From: JBKECP01 sp047974765
GTDB lineage: Bacteria; Pseudomonadota; Gammaproteobacteria; Pseudomonadales; Halieaceae
Direction: 5' to 3'
NCBI GenBank assembly: GCA_047974765.1
Contig: JBKECP010000031.1
Span: forward strand, 62,001-126,000
DNA length: 64,000 bases
The notes below the pieces were generated by a model that saw nothing but the letters and a program-made list of their open reading frames with translations, ran no database searches and was not told where the DNA came from. Below, one piece after another: positions 1 through 7,609 of the stretch. Each line of letters begins with the position of its first letter. Position 1 is the first letter of the stretch. The translations under genes were made by a program, and so were the position numbers.

Positions 1-313
1 ACGGTTTCACCAGATAGTCATCGGCGCCTTCAGTCAGCCCGCGAACGATATCTTCCTCACTGTTTTTGGCTGTCGCAAACAGCACCGGGCCGTCAAAGCC
101 CATTGCACCGCGAATCTCCTGCAAGACATCGATGCCTTCGCAGTCTGGCAGCTGCCAGTCCAACACCAGCACATCCGGTTTTTGGGTAGCTATCAAGGTA
201 ATAAAATCAGGGTGATTACTCCCCCAATAAACAACATGACCGGCAGCTTCCAGCCAGCTCATCATCTGCTTCGCCTGCAACTGCTCATCTTCCAGCAGAG
301 CGACGGTCAACAC
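1..313 (-). CDS. Response regulator, receiver domain (partial, cut by window start)
   Basis: Reading the minus strand from a GTG at 311-313 gives 104 codons of an uninterrupted CheY-like receiver domain that runs off the window. Visible landmarks are the acidic pair near the N-terminus (LLEDEQ), the phospho-acceptor Asp in VLVLDWQLPD, the conserved Thr in LFATAKN and the Lys in DDYLVKP. The output domain lies outside the window, so the family (OmpR, NarL or other) cannot be told. There is no ATG: the frame is open upstream to a TAG, and candidate starts are this GTG, the adjacent TTG (308-310) and a GTG further upstream. A G-rich stretch lies about 14 nt before the chosen GTG. Receiver identity is firm; the exact start is not. 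Confidence 0.85.
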   Translation of the reverse strand, partial: MLTVALLEDEQLQAKQMMSWLEAAGHVVYWGSNHPDFITLIATQKPDVLVLDWQLPDCEGIDVLQEIRGAMGFDGPVLFATAKNSEEDIVRGLTEGADDYLVKP

Positions 314-424
314 CTGTGTTTCGATATCCCCACCCCTTTCAGTGACAGCTTCAGGTCCGGTTTTGCACACGATGAACGACACCGGTAAAACATCGGCATA
401 GTACCAGCTAAGTCACCCTGCACC

Positions 425-448
425 TCACAGACAAAGTCGAGTCTGTGA
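425..448. repeat. Short perfect inverted repeat upstream of the response regulator
   Basis: TCACAGAC (425-432) and GTCTGTGA (441-448) are perfect inverted copies separated by 8 bases. The repeat sits about 110-135 bases upstream of the response-regulator start, inside its likely 5' leader, so it may be an operator or a leader hairpin. The role is inference. Confidence 0.35.
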
Positions 449-508
449 CCGGCTTCAAGCTGCAAACCCTCACCCTTTTCACAGCAGCAAAACGTGTGAC
501 AATTAACT

Positions 509-537
509 TTTATTCATCTCTTTATACTCACTGACAA
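509..537 (-). promoter_or_regulatory. Possible sigma-70 promoter for the response regulator
   Basis: On the minus strand TTGTCA (532-537) is followed after 17 bases by AATAAA (509-514). The -35 matches five of six consensus bases and the -10 four of six. Position and spacing are reasonable, but the match is weak. Confidence 0.3.
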
Positions 538-883
538 AGTTGCCAATTGTAAGAGCTTTGTAAATACACACTTACACATCTTCCCTTTGGAACAGCGACA
601 GAGGATGATTCGTCCTGCAAGCGCTGATCAACAAGCGTTGGCTCAAAACTGAGGTTTGTCTGTTTCTCACCTGTATTTCGGACGGACCACTGTGCGGCAA
701 CTTTCCCCCCCCCTTTTTGGTCTGTTGCCGCGCTTTTTCTCCCCAAAGACCCTTCAGCACAGACAAATCGACACCTAGCAATATCACATCACAACAGAGC
801 AAGTGCCAGCCTTTCTCCCCGGTATTTTTTTGGTATTTTTCCACTTTTATTTCGGGTTAACAGCCAACACAGGCTAAAAGGGC

Positions 884-1666
884 TTAAACATCCTCCAGTT
901 CGCCATACAAAGCCAGGTACTGGGTCGTCAGCTTGTGGCTCGGTGCCATATCAATCAATGGCCGGTGTTCATAATGTGATTCTTTCATTTTAATCGAGGT
1001 ATTGAGGTAAGTGGCAAGTATCGGATAACCCTCTGCTGCCAGCTCTGCCACCAGCTCACCGGGCAATCGCGCCTGGGTATTAAACTGATTAATGACAACA
1101 CCTTCCACTTTCAGGTCAGGATTATGATCCTCCTGTAACTCTTCGAGGTTATCCATTAACGAATACAGGCTTTGGCGGGCAAAACTGTCGCAGTCAAAAG
1201 GAATCAGCACCGTATCCGCTGCAATCAGGGCTGACTTCGAATAAAAATTGAAGTTGGGAGGAGTATCGATGTAAATACGATCATATTCTTTGTCCAGTTT
1301 GGTCAGCGCATCGCGCAACTTGTAGATCTTGTAGCGTGATTCCAGTTCTTTTTCGAGGGTAGCCAGCACCGGACTGGAAGGCATTAAAAAAAGATTGTCA
1401 TAGGGGGTATCCCACACGAAAGCATCGGGATTATCACGCATTTTGCGTGGCCCCACCGTCTGCTTGAACAGGCCAGCTACGCCCTGTGCTTCGGCGGGAA
1501 AAGCTTCGGCATCAATTTCACCCACCAGGTAGTGCGTTGTATTGCCCTGAACATCGAGGTCCAAAACCAGTGTACGCAGGCCGTAACTGGCACTGATGGC
1601 CGCCAGATTACAAGTGATACTGGTCTTGCCAACACCGCCTTTTTGGTTGAAAACAACACGTTTCAT
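884..1666 (-). CDS. ParA/MinD-family ATPase (orphan)
   Basis: This 260-residue ParA/Soj-type P-loop ATPase has the deviant Walker A motif NQKGGVGKTS directly at the N-terminus, the Walker A' region LVLDLDVQGN, and the switch/Walker B region RIYIDTPPNF. Such proteins dimerise on ATP, bind DNA or membrane, and position chromosomes, plasmids or protein clusters. No ParB, parS-binding protein or cargo gene is adjacent, so this is an orphan ParA and its cargo is unknown. The ATG at 1666 was chosen because family members begin a few residues before the P-loop. A TTG at 1696 would add ten residues and has an AGGGA-type ribosome site, so it remains possible. The gene lies downstream of the FKBP gene on the same strand. 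Confidence 0.88.
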   Translation of the reverse strand: MKRVVFNQKGGVGKTSITCNLAAISASYGLRTLVLDLDVQGNTTHYLVGEIDAEAFPAEAQGVAGLFKQTVGPRKMRDNPDAFVWDTPYDNLFLMPSSPVLATLEKELESRYKIYKLRDALTKLDKEYDRIYIDTPPNFNFYSKSALIAADTVLIPFDCDSFARQSLYSLMDNLEELQEDHNPDLKVEGVVINQFNTQARLPGELVAELAAEGYPILATYLNTSIKMKESHYEHRPLIDMAPSHKLTTQYLALYGELEDV

Positions 1667-1786
1667 AGTTAAATGCCATTGCCGTAAATTATCCAAACCA
1701 CTTCCCTGGCAATCAGGCAGCCATCCGGCCAGTAACCTGATTGCACGCGGCAGTGTAATAAAAGGTGTACGTTATTGTAAGTACAG

Positions 1787-2419
1787 CTACCTCACTTCGA
1801 TCAGGTGAACTTCAAATATCAACGCCGTATTGGGTGGGATAGTGCCACCGGCACCCTGTTCGCCGTAAGCCAGATGGGGAGGGCAGGCAATTCGCCATTT
1901 ATCGCCGGGTGACATCATTTGCAGCGCCTCTGTCCAACCGGCAATTACCTGACTGACACCAAATTCAGCAGGCTCACCACGCTCTACTGAACTGTCAAAA
2001 ACACTGCCGTCAACAAAGGTACCGTGATAGTGAACCACCACCTGAGACTGAAGACCCGGTTTATCGCCACCGCCACCGCTCTCAAGCACTTCCCACTGCA
2101 AACCACTGTTTGTGGTATTAACACCTTCACGGGCAGCATTGGCCATCATAAACTGGCTGGCCAGATCAGCCCGTTTGCCAGCCACTTCCTCCGCCCTGGC
2201 TTTTTGTTGTGCTTTTATCGTCTCATAGGCGGGGTTGAGCTCCTCATTACTCAATGCGGTCTGCTGGTACAGGTACCAATGCCGAATACCCGCCATAACG
2301 GCATCCAGATCAAGACCGTCAAAACCATTGCGCTGCAACTGATCACCAAATTGCAGCCCAAAACCATAACTGACTTTCTGTTCGTCAGTGATCAATTCCA
2401 CTTCGGGTTCTAATGCCAT
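1787..2419 (-). CDS. fklB: FKBP-type peptidyl-prolyl cis-trans isomerase, FklB-like
   Basis: The 210-residue protein has an N-terminal helical FKBP_N dimerisation region (about 1-95) followed by a C-terminal FKBP domain (about 110-210). FKBP landmarks include VVVHYHGTFVDGSVFDSS, VIAGWTEALQ and the end GGTIPPNTALIFEVHLIEV. Length, layout and absence of a signal peptide match cytoplasmic FklB (FKBP22) of about 206 residues. Members catalyse prolyl isomerisation and act as folding chaperones. The ATG at 2419 is preceded by GGAAG at good spacing; an upstream alternative start at 2455 has no such site. A second FKBP (SlyD-like) is encoded at 33961-34458. Confidence 0.9.
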   Translation of the reverse strand: MALEPEVELITDEQKVSYGFGLQFGDQLQRNGFDGLDLDAVMAGIRHWYLYQQTALSNEELNPAYETIKAQQKARAEEVAGKRADLASQFMMANAAREGVNTTNSGLQWEVLESGGGGDKPGLQSQVVVHYHGTFVDGSVFDSSVERGEPAEFGVSQVIAGWTEALQMMSPGDKWRIACPPHLAYGEQGAGGTIPPNTALIFEVHLIEVR

Positions 2420-2460
2420 GGAAAACTTCCGTAATGCTGGTAGGGTTATGAGCAAAAACG

Positions 2461-2504
2461 CACCTTATTAAGCCGACAATAATTATTGTCGGCTTAATAA
2501 GGTG
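2461..2504. repeat. Perfect 44-bp palindrome
   Basis: Every base from 2461 to 2482 pairs with its mirror in 2483-2504 with no spacer. The left arm begins CACCTTATTAAGCCGACAAT and the right arm ends with its exact complement. It lies about 40 bases upstream of the FKBP start on the divergent side. The absence of a loop suggests a cruciform or protein site, or a fusion of two inverted terminal repeats, rather than a transcription terminator. Confidence 0.9.
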
Positions 2505-2589
2505 GCACGGGTAGTGTCGCCCATTGGCGTAGCCAATGTAAGCCCTTGACAGGCGAGGAAAATCACACTTTTTCGCGGCCAGGAAAGGG

Positions 2590-2628
2590 CGTCAATTAAA
2601 TAGACCAATGAGATCTATTTAATTGACG
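2590..2628. repeat. Hairpin repeat, dispersed family, divergent copy
   Basis: CGTCAATTAAATAGA (2590-2604) and TCTATTTAATTGACG (2614-2628) form perfect 15-bp arms around a 9-base loop. The core CAATyAAATAGA ... CTATTTrATTG is shared with hairpins at 29862-29899 and 51358-51395, so this appears to be the third, more divergent member of a family of about 38-bp repeats. Confidence 0.7.
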
Positions 2629-2728
2629 GGCTAATAGCACAGACATCACTATTGATGGGACAGCAGTGACAGCAATAGCAACAATTATCCTGGAATCCAC
2701 TATTGGACATGCATAATTGTGCTGTAAT

Positions 2729-2770
2729 CGGTGTGTCAGGCAAGGCGGAGCAACGCTGCCTGACACACCG
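2729..2770. repeat. 14-bp-arm inverted repeat
   Basis: CGGTGTGTCAGGCA (2729-2742) and TGCCTGACACACCG (2757-2770) are perfect inverted copies around a 14-base GC-rich spacer. No U-run follows on either strand, so it is not a standard terminator. It lies 199 bases upstream of cinA. Confidence 0.85.
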
Positions 2771-2968
2771 AGTGCAGTACCAGTGGGTGCGTAGCGTTTT
2801 CACCCGGAAGGTGAGTACGATCAAAGACCGAAAGCCCAGTATCCATACGGCTTTCAAGAAGAAAACAAGCGCTCGACTGCGGAATCCAGGATTATCAGCC
2901 CGACAATCTACGTAGCCAGGTTATTAATTCTGCCACTCAAACTATTTTGACAAGTCAGGGGACACAAT

Positions 2969-4264
2969 ATGAATGACAGCGGACTTCGTGTGCAGCTTCT
3001 GTTGACCGGCAATGAAATCATGAGTGGCGACACCGTTGATTCCAATTCGGCCCTGATTGCCCGCCGTCTCGGTGAGCTATCCATCACTGTTGCTCGCAAA
3101 GTGACACTGGGGGACGATCGCCAGGCACTGATTCACGAAATGACGGCAATGGCTGAAAATACGGATCTGCTTATCGTCAACGGCGGCCTTGGACCAACAG
3201 TTGATGATTTGACAGCCGAAGTGCTGGCCGCTGTTGCCGGCGTGCCCCTGAGCCAACACTCCGGGGCTATCACGCATTTGCAGCAGTGGTGTAGTCGGCG
3301 CAATCTGCCACTGAATACCGCCAACCGTAAGCAGGCCATGTTACCTGCTGGTTGCACATTGATTGCCAATCCGGTTGGCAGTGCCGTTGGTTTTGAAATG
3401 GCAGTAGGTCGCTGTCGCATCCTTTGCACCCCGGGTGTGCCGGGCGAGCTGCAGGTGATGCTCGACGAGGTTATCACCAACCTGGCTCAACATCTGAAAC
3501 AACGGCCTGAACGCAATATTTTACGCCTGCAAACCTTCGGCCTCGGTGAATCGGGCGCCCAGCAAATGGTGCTGGATAATTGTCCAAACTGGCCGGCCGA
3601 AGTCGAACTGGGCTTTCGTGCGGGCGCCCCCCAGCTGGAGATCAAGCTCACCGTGGAACACCGTGCAGATCTGCCGGCACAAATGCACTGCCGACAGCAG
3701 CTGGAGGCACTGTTTGGCGACCATATTATTGGTGAAGATGACTGCCAACTCGCTGAGCGGGTACTGGGTTTATTGCGTAAGCGCAAGCAAACACTGACCA
3801 CAGCAGAATCCTGCACCGGCGGTCTGATTGCCAGTATGCTGACTCGCATTCCGGGCTCATCAGAAGCCTTTCACGCCGGATTTGTCACATATGCCAATCC
3901 GATCAAGGCATTGGTACTGGGCGTTAGTGAAGCGGATCTGGCACGAGAGGGCGCCGTCAGTGAAACTGTTGTCCGACAGATGGCGCTGGGGGCTATTGAG
4001 CGCGCCAAAGCAGACTATGTCATTGCCGTCAGTGGCATTGCCGGACCGGATGGCGGCAGCGCAAACAAACCCGTTGGCACTGTCTGGCTGGCCTGGGGCA
4101 GTCGCGAGCACTTGCAAACAACACAGCTGTTGTGGCCACTGGAGCGGTCCTTGTTTCAAACGATGGTGGCCGCCACCGGTCTCGACCTGATCCGCAGACA
4201 GCTGCTGGGCATTCCCACACGAGCCCGCTATATGACACAGCGACTGGCACCACAGAAAAACTGA
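2969..4264 (+). CDS. cinA: CinA: nicotinamide-nucleotide amidohydrolase / competence-damage protein
   Basis: The 431-residue protein has the full two-domain CinA layout. Residues about 7-175 form the MoCF/COG1058-type domain (LLLTGNEIMSGDTVDSNS; VNGGLGPTVDD). Residues about 265-420 form the PncC-type NMN amidohydrolase domain with TTAESCTGG and VSGIAGPDGG. PncC deamidates nicotinamide mononucleotide to nicotinate mononucleotide in pyridine-nucleotide salvage; in some bacteria CinA is also linked to competence with RecA. An AGGGGA ribosome site precedes the ATG. It converges on pdxH, leaving 6 bases between the two stops. Confidence 0.95.
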   Translation: MNDSGLRVQLLLTGNEIMSGDTVDSNSALIARRLGELSITVARKVTLGDDRQALIHEMTAMAENTDLLIVNGGLGPTVDDLTAEVLAAVAGVPLSQHSGAITHLQQWCSRRNLPLNTANRKQAMLPAGCTLIANPVGSAVGFEMAVGRCRILCTPGVPGELQVMLDEVITNLAQHLKQRPERNILRLQTFGLGESGAQQMVLDNCPNWPAEVELGFRAGAPQLEIKLTVEHRADLPAQMHCRQQLEALFGDHIIGEDDCQLAERVLGLLRKRKQTLTTAESCTGGLIASMLTRIPGSSEAFHAGFVTYANPIKALVLGVSEADLAREGAVSETVVRQMALGAIERAKADYVIAVSGIAGPDGGSANKPVGTVWLAWGSREHLQTTQLLWPLERSLFQTMVAATGLDLIRRQLLGIPTRARYMTQRLAPQKN

Positions 4265-4270
4265 TCGGAC

Positions 4271-4909
4271 TCAGGGCTGCAATTGTTCAATCTGCCAGCT
4301 GCCCTTTGTATTGCGTTCATAGCGAAAGCGATCGTGCAAACGGTGCGCTCCCCCTTGCCAGAATTCGATTCGCTGGGGCTGTACGCGATAGCCTCCCCAA
4401 AAGTCCGGCAGAGGTACTTCGCCCCTGTCAAATTTTGCCCGCATGGCGCGCATCTGCAACTCCAGTACGGTGCGCGCGGAGACCGGGCGGCTCTGTCGTG
4501 AAGCCCAGGCTGCCAGCTGGCTCTCCCGGGGGCGAGAAGCAAAATAATGCGCAGATTCAGCCAGACTGAGGCGCCGCGCAACACCGCCAATAATCACCTG
4601 CCGCTCCAGTTCATTCCAGGGAAACAACAGTGACACACGGGGTTCACCGGCGATATCCTGTGCTTTGTTGGAGCCCAGGTTGGTATAGAATACAAAACCT
4701 TCCTGTGACATGCCCTTCATCAACACAATACGTTGCCAGGGGCAGCCGCTGCTGTCGATGGTCGATAACACCATAGCCGTAGGATCACGCAAACCAGCCT
4801 CAACAGCCTGTGCCAACCAACGCTCAAACTGCTGTAAGGGGCAGTCATCCAGACTATCTCTGTCAAGTCCGCCCGCCAGATATTCACGACGACTGTCTTT
4901 ATACGACAT
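4271..4909 (-). CDS. pdxH: Pyridoxamine/pyridoxine 5'-phosphate oxidase PdxH
   Basis: This FMN enzyme oxidises pyridoxamine or pyridoxine phosphate to pyridoxal phosphate, the last step of vitamin B6 synthesis and salvage. The 212-residue length matches the family. Family landmarks are the N-terminal MSYKDSRREY, the FMN-binding RIVLMKG and FVFYTNLGSNKAQD, the ASRQSRPV stretch and the C-terminal FWGGYRVQPQRIEFWQGGAHRLHDR. It is downstream of the SUKH protein gene on the same strand with a 42-base gap, so it may be co-transcribed, although no functional link is known. Confidence 0.96.
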   Translation of the reverse strand: MSYKDSRREYLAGGLDRDSLDDCPLQQFERWLAQAVEAGLRDPTAMVLSTIDSSGCPWQRIVLMKGMSQEGFVFYTNLGSNKAQDIAGEPRVSLLFPWNELERQVIIGGVARRLSLAESAHYFASRPRESQLAAWASRQSRPVSARTVLELQMRAMRAKFDRGEVPLPDFWGGYRVQPQRIEFWQGGAHRLHDRFRYERNTKGSWQIEQLQP

Positions 4910-4951
4910 AATATTTACTTCCCGCCAATATTGCTTGTGCTACCGCAGCGC

Positions 4952-7171
4952 TCACAGTTCATCGCGGCGCGCCCGCAAGCCTGCGCCGCGAATTCCAACA
5001 GCACGATAAGCCTCGCGCCAGCCGACAGGTTCTTTATGCAGCAGTACCAGGTGTGCGTTATCAGGGTTGTTTTCACGACTGAAATCAATAAGGTTCAGAT
5101 AATTTTGGCCTTCAGCAATAACCAGCACCCGCTCCGGGTCACCAAAATCATCACCGACATACTGACTATAGCCCTTTTGTCGCAGGGCATCGCCAAAGTC
5201 CTCAGCATGTGCGCGATTCCATTCAGACAAACGCTGCCAGCGCGCCATGGGCAACACCGGGTTGGGGAACAGATCAATCCATTCCGGTGCTAATGGCACA
5301 GGGTTGAGATAGGCAGCAGCATTGGGTGCCAGCGGCGGCTGATAGCGAAAACGCACTGCACCGCCATTGCTCACCTTCATACAGTCAGTCACTGTCTGTG
5401 GCAAACGCATTCCAAGCCTCTCCTGTGCTACCTCGACCTGCTCCTGACTAAGGCCGCTACCGTTGTCGCCCTCCACCCAAAAGGCTGCCGCCGAAGAACG
5501 GCGCGCAGACAGCCGGACATCACCGATGGGTGAAAAACTCCAGTGGGGTTTTCGCTCGGCCCGCAGTGATAACAGGAATTGCTCGACATTACCCAGATCC
5601 AACGCTTGCTCTGGTATATCCAGATTCGTTGTGTAAAGCACGCGAGGCTGCTGCAAATCAGAACGATAATCCAGCAGTAAGGCACGGTCATAACTGGCAG
5701 AAATAACAAGGATATCCTGACTGGAAGGCCAACTCTGCGCCCAGGGTATCTGGCTATCGACAAATTCCAGACGGTCCGACAGATCCTGAAGACTCAACCA
5801 GTAATCAACCCCCATCAAATAGGCACCGGGAAAAGGATACAGCCTGTCTCCCGAGGGAAGTGGCAGATACTGATAATAAACCAGGCCGCCATTAACCGCC
5901 TCCATATAAGGACGCAGCTCCACCGGCAACGTTTTGCCCAGGCGATTCTGGGCCTTTTGCCAACTCACCTCATCAGCAGAGGATGTGGCAGCCAGTACAG
6001 ACCACTGCCAGAATGCATCCGCTTTTTCTGCAGAGGGAGCAAAGGTATCTAAAGGCGCACTGGGCGGCGGCCTGTCAAAATCATGCTCAACCCGCCGCAA
6101 GGCAGAAAAAAAGCTATCAAAGCTGTCAAACCAGAGACCGTCAGCCTCCCAGTTTTCTTTGTCAAAATCGACTATGCCTACTCGCGGCTCAACACCTTGT
6201 CGTCCCGAACACAGGCGATAATCCAGAAAAGTGGTCTGCCGATACCACTGCGCCAAAATCAGAAACTGCTTTGCTCCGGCGGGGAAAGACTCAGCATCAT
6301 CTTCACAGGTAAAGTCGAGGGTACTGTCGTGTACTGTGCGCAGTTTATCCAGACTATAGAGACTTTCATAACCACCAAAGGCATTTTCCCAGTCCTCATA
6401 GGTCGATTTTGGCTGTGCCACTTTAGGCACATAAACACTGTGAACACCGCCGCCATTCTTGCGGCGATAGATCTGCTTCAAGGTCTTGGGTAACACAAAG
6501 CCCAGACGCTGCTCGGTGTGCGCAATCGCCTGATCGGAGGCGCCAACAGGGGCCTTGATCTGCCGACTCCTGCTGTCGTCCTGGTCACACTTAAGCGCCG
6601 CCAAACTATAATCAGCTTCCTGCCGGTAGACTGACAGCAGCTTATCAACTGTGATCACTTCTGCCAGTACAACAAAATCATCTTCCTCGGGAGTTTCCTG
6701 ACGATGGTAAGCCTGAGCATCGCCAATGGCTTTTTTTGTCATGTTCTCAACAATCAGGGTCTCGGCGCCACGACCACCTTCCAGATAGTGGATCAATACC
6801 GACAAAGCCAGGCCCAGTCCCGTTATCGTTATCAACACAACAGCATCAAACCTGCCGAGCTGGTGAGCCAGCCGCCCTTCACCAAACAAGTGTCCCAGGC
6901 CAAGACCCAGCAGATAAACGACAGCTGCCAGTACCAGCTGGGCTGGCAGTGTCATCGCCAGCGCCTTTAACCAGCCAACAATACTCTGGCTGTGCCAGAG
7001 CGCTTTCCATTTAGACCACTTGCCCGCAACATAAAGCAGGGTGAATATCCCGCCCAACCAGAAAATAACCACTGGCGAACGCTGACTGAAACCCAGTAAG
7101 CCAGCCCCGCCAAAGATCGCGGGGCCAGTGAACAGCCTCAAAAAAACAGCCAATTTCTGTGGCAATGTCAT
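4952..7171 (-). CDS. Membrane-anchored protein with three SUKH (SMI1/KNR4)-like domains
   Basis: This is a 739-residue protein. Residues about 10-130 contain three or four hydrophobic segments (around 16-50, 72-95 and 109-130). The rest, presumably cytoplasmic, carries three SUKH-like units: one from about 212 (AHTEQRLGFVLPKTLKQIY ... NGGG), one from about 408 (AQNRLGKTLPVELRPYMEAVNGG), and one from about 590 (AQERLGMRLPQTVTDCMKVSNGG). Each has the family's RLG-LP-L-Y/F-NGG signature. SUKH proteins are best known as immunity proteins against polymorphic and contact-dependent toxins. Three copies on one membrane anchor suggests poly-immunity or another binding role; this is inference, since no toxin gene is adjacent. 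A small unknown gene lies 9 bases upstream. An AAGGAAAT ribosome site supports the start. Confidence 0.8.
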   Translation of the reverse strand: MTLPQKLAVFLRLFTGPAIFGGAGLLGFSQRSPVVIFWLGGIFTLLYVAGKWSKWKALWHSQSIVGWLKALAMTLPAQLVLAAVVYLLGLGLGHLFGEGRLAHQLGRFDAVVLITITGLGLALSVLIHYLEGGRGAETLIVENMTKKAIGDAQAYHRQETPEEDDFVVLAEVITVDKLLSVYRQEADYSLAALKCDQDDSRSRQIKAPVGASDQAIAHTEQRLGFVLPKTLKQIYRRKNGGGVHSVYVPKVAQPKSTYEDWENAFGGYESLYSLDKLRTVHDSTLDFTCEDDAESFPAGAKQFLILAQWYRQTTFLDYRLCSGRQGVEPRVGIVDFDKENWEADGLWFDSFDSFFSALRRVEHDFDRPPPSAPLDTFAPSAEKADAFWQWSVLAATSSADEVSWQKAQNRLGKTLPVELRPYMEAVNGGLVYYQYLPLPSGDRLYPFPGAYLMGVDYWLSLQDLSDRLEFVDSQIPWAQSWPSSQDILVISASYDRALLLDYRSDLQQPRVLYTTNLDIPEQALDLGNVEQFLLSLRAERKPHWSFSPIGDVRLSARRSSAAAFWVEGDNGSGLSQEQVEVAQERLGMRLPQTVTDCMKVSNGGAVRFRYQPPLAPNAAAYLNPVPLAPEWIDLFPNPVLPMARWQRLSEWNRAHAEDFGDALRQKGYSQYVGDDFGDPERVLVIAEGQNYLNLIDFSRENNPDNAHLVLLHKEPVGWREAYRAVGIRGAGLRARRDEL

Positions 7172-7180
7172 AATATTTCC

Positions 7181-7492
7181 TTAATTTTGTATGTACTTCC
7201 CTGTTTTTCTATTGCCTGCACTTTCTTCACTTGAGAAGACAGGTGCTCTCTTCAGGGCTACCGGAATCTGTGGAAACGGGTAGAACTGCTGCCAGTCACG
7301 GCCAAAATCCTGCGCCAGATCCCGCCCCGTCAACGCCTGATAAATACCATTCATGGTATCGTGCAACTGCGCTTCACAAGCGGGAACCAACAAAGCCTGC
7401 GCCTCCATCATACCCTCAGTGCGCAAACACTGAGCGGGTGACACATCCTCACCCTCAAGCATTTGCTTAAATATTGCCCGCCAGCGCTGCAT
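7181..7492 (-). CDS. Hypothetical protein, 103 residues, upstream of the SUKH gene
   Basis: I do not recognise this gene. It encodes a small soluble protein with a helical N-terminal half (begins MQRWRAIFKQMLEGEDVSPA), one Cys in the CLRTEG region and another in LVPACEAQL, and a proline-rich end (FYPFPQIPVALKRAPVF). It ends 9 bases before the SUKH gene start on the same strand, so the two are probably co-transcribed and may function together. The ATG at 7492 has AGG five bases upstream; a TTG at 7525 would add eleven residues. No signal peptide or transmembrane segment is seen from the ATG. Confidence 0.55.
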   Translation of the reverse strand: MQRWRAIFKQMLEGEDVSPAQCLRTEGMMEAQALLVPACEAQLHDTMNGIYQALTGRDLAQDFGRDWQQFYPFPQIPVALKRAPVFSSEESAGNRKTGKYIQN

Positions 7493-7609
7493 CAGCGCCT
7501 GCTGTAGTATCAACACAATCGACAAACCATCGGTTTACAGGACATCTGCCAGTATGCGGCCAACAGCAAAACAGTTAAAGTCAGCGCTGGATTTTTCAGG
7601 GAGAATCTT

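Larger units (their letters stand above)
314..883. other. Gene-free stretch between response regulator and parA-like gene
   Basis: This stretch of about 570 bases has no convincing gene. Minus-strand open frames at 528-844 have no recognisable domain and a composition unlike the neighbours. It holds an 8-bp inverted repeat (425-448), a possible sigma-70 promoter for the response regulator (509-537) and homopolymer runs around 706-718. No convincing terminator was seen downstream of the ParA gene. Confidence 0.5.
2420..2968. other. Repeat-rich divergent intergenic region between fklB and cinA
   Basis: This stretch of about 550 bases has no credible coding sequence. It contains four hairpin-forming units: a perfect 44-bp palindrome (2461-2504), a small stem CATTGGC/GCCAATG (2522-2538), a 39-bp hairpin belonging to a dispersed repeat family (2590-2628), and a 14-bp-arm inverted repeat (2729-2770). 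An 8-bp inverted pair ACAATTAT/ATAATTGT (2681-2688 and 2713-2720) is also present. The density of inverted repeats suggests decayed mobile DNA or a REP/MITE landing site, but no transposase relic was recognised. Confidence 0.6.

Noticed and set aside
528..844. Open frames of 72 and 90 codons on the minus strand upstream of the ParA gene's downstream side
   Set aside because: No recognisable domain, no clear ribosome site, and they overlap each other in different frames in a poorly structured gap.
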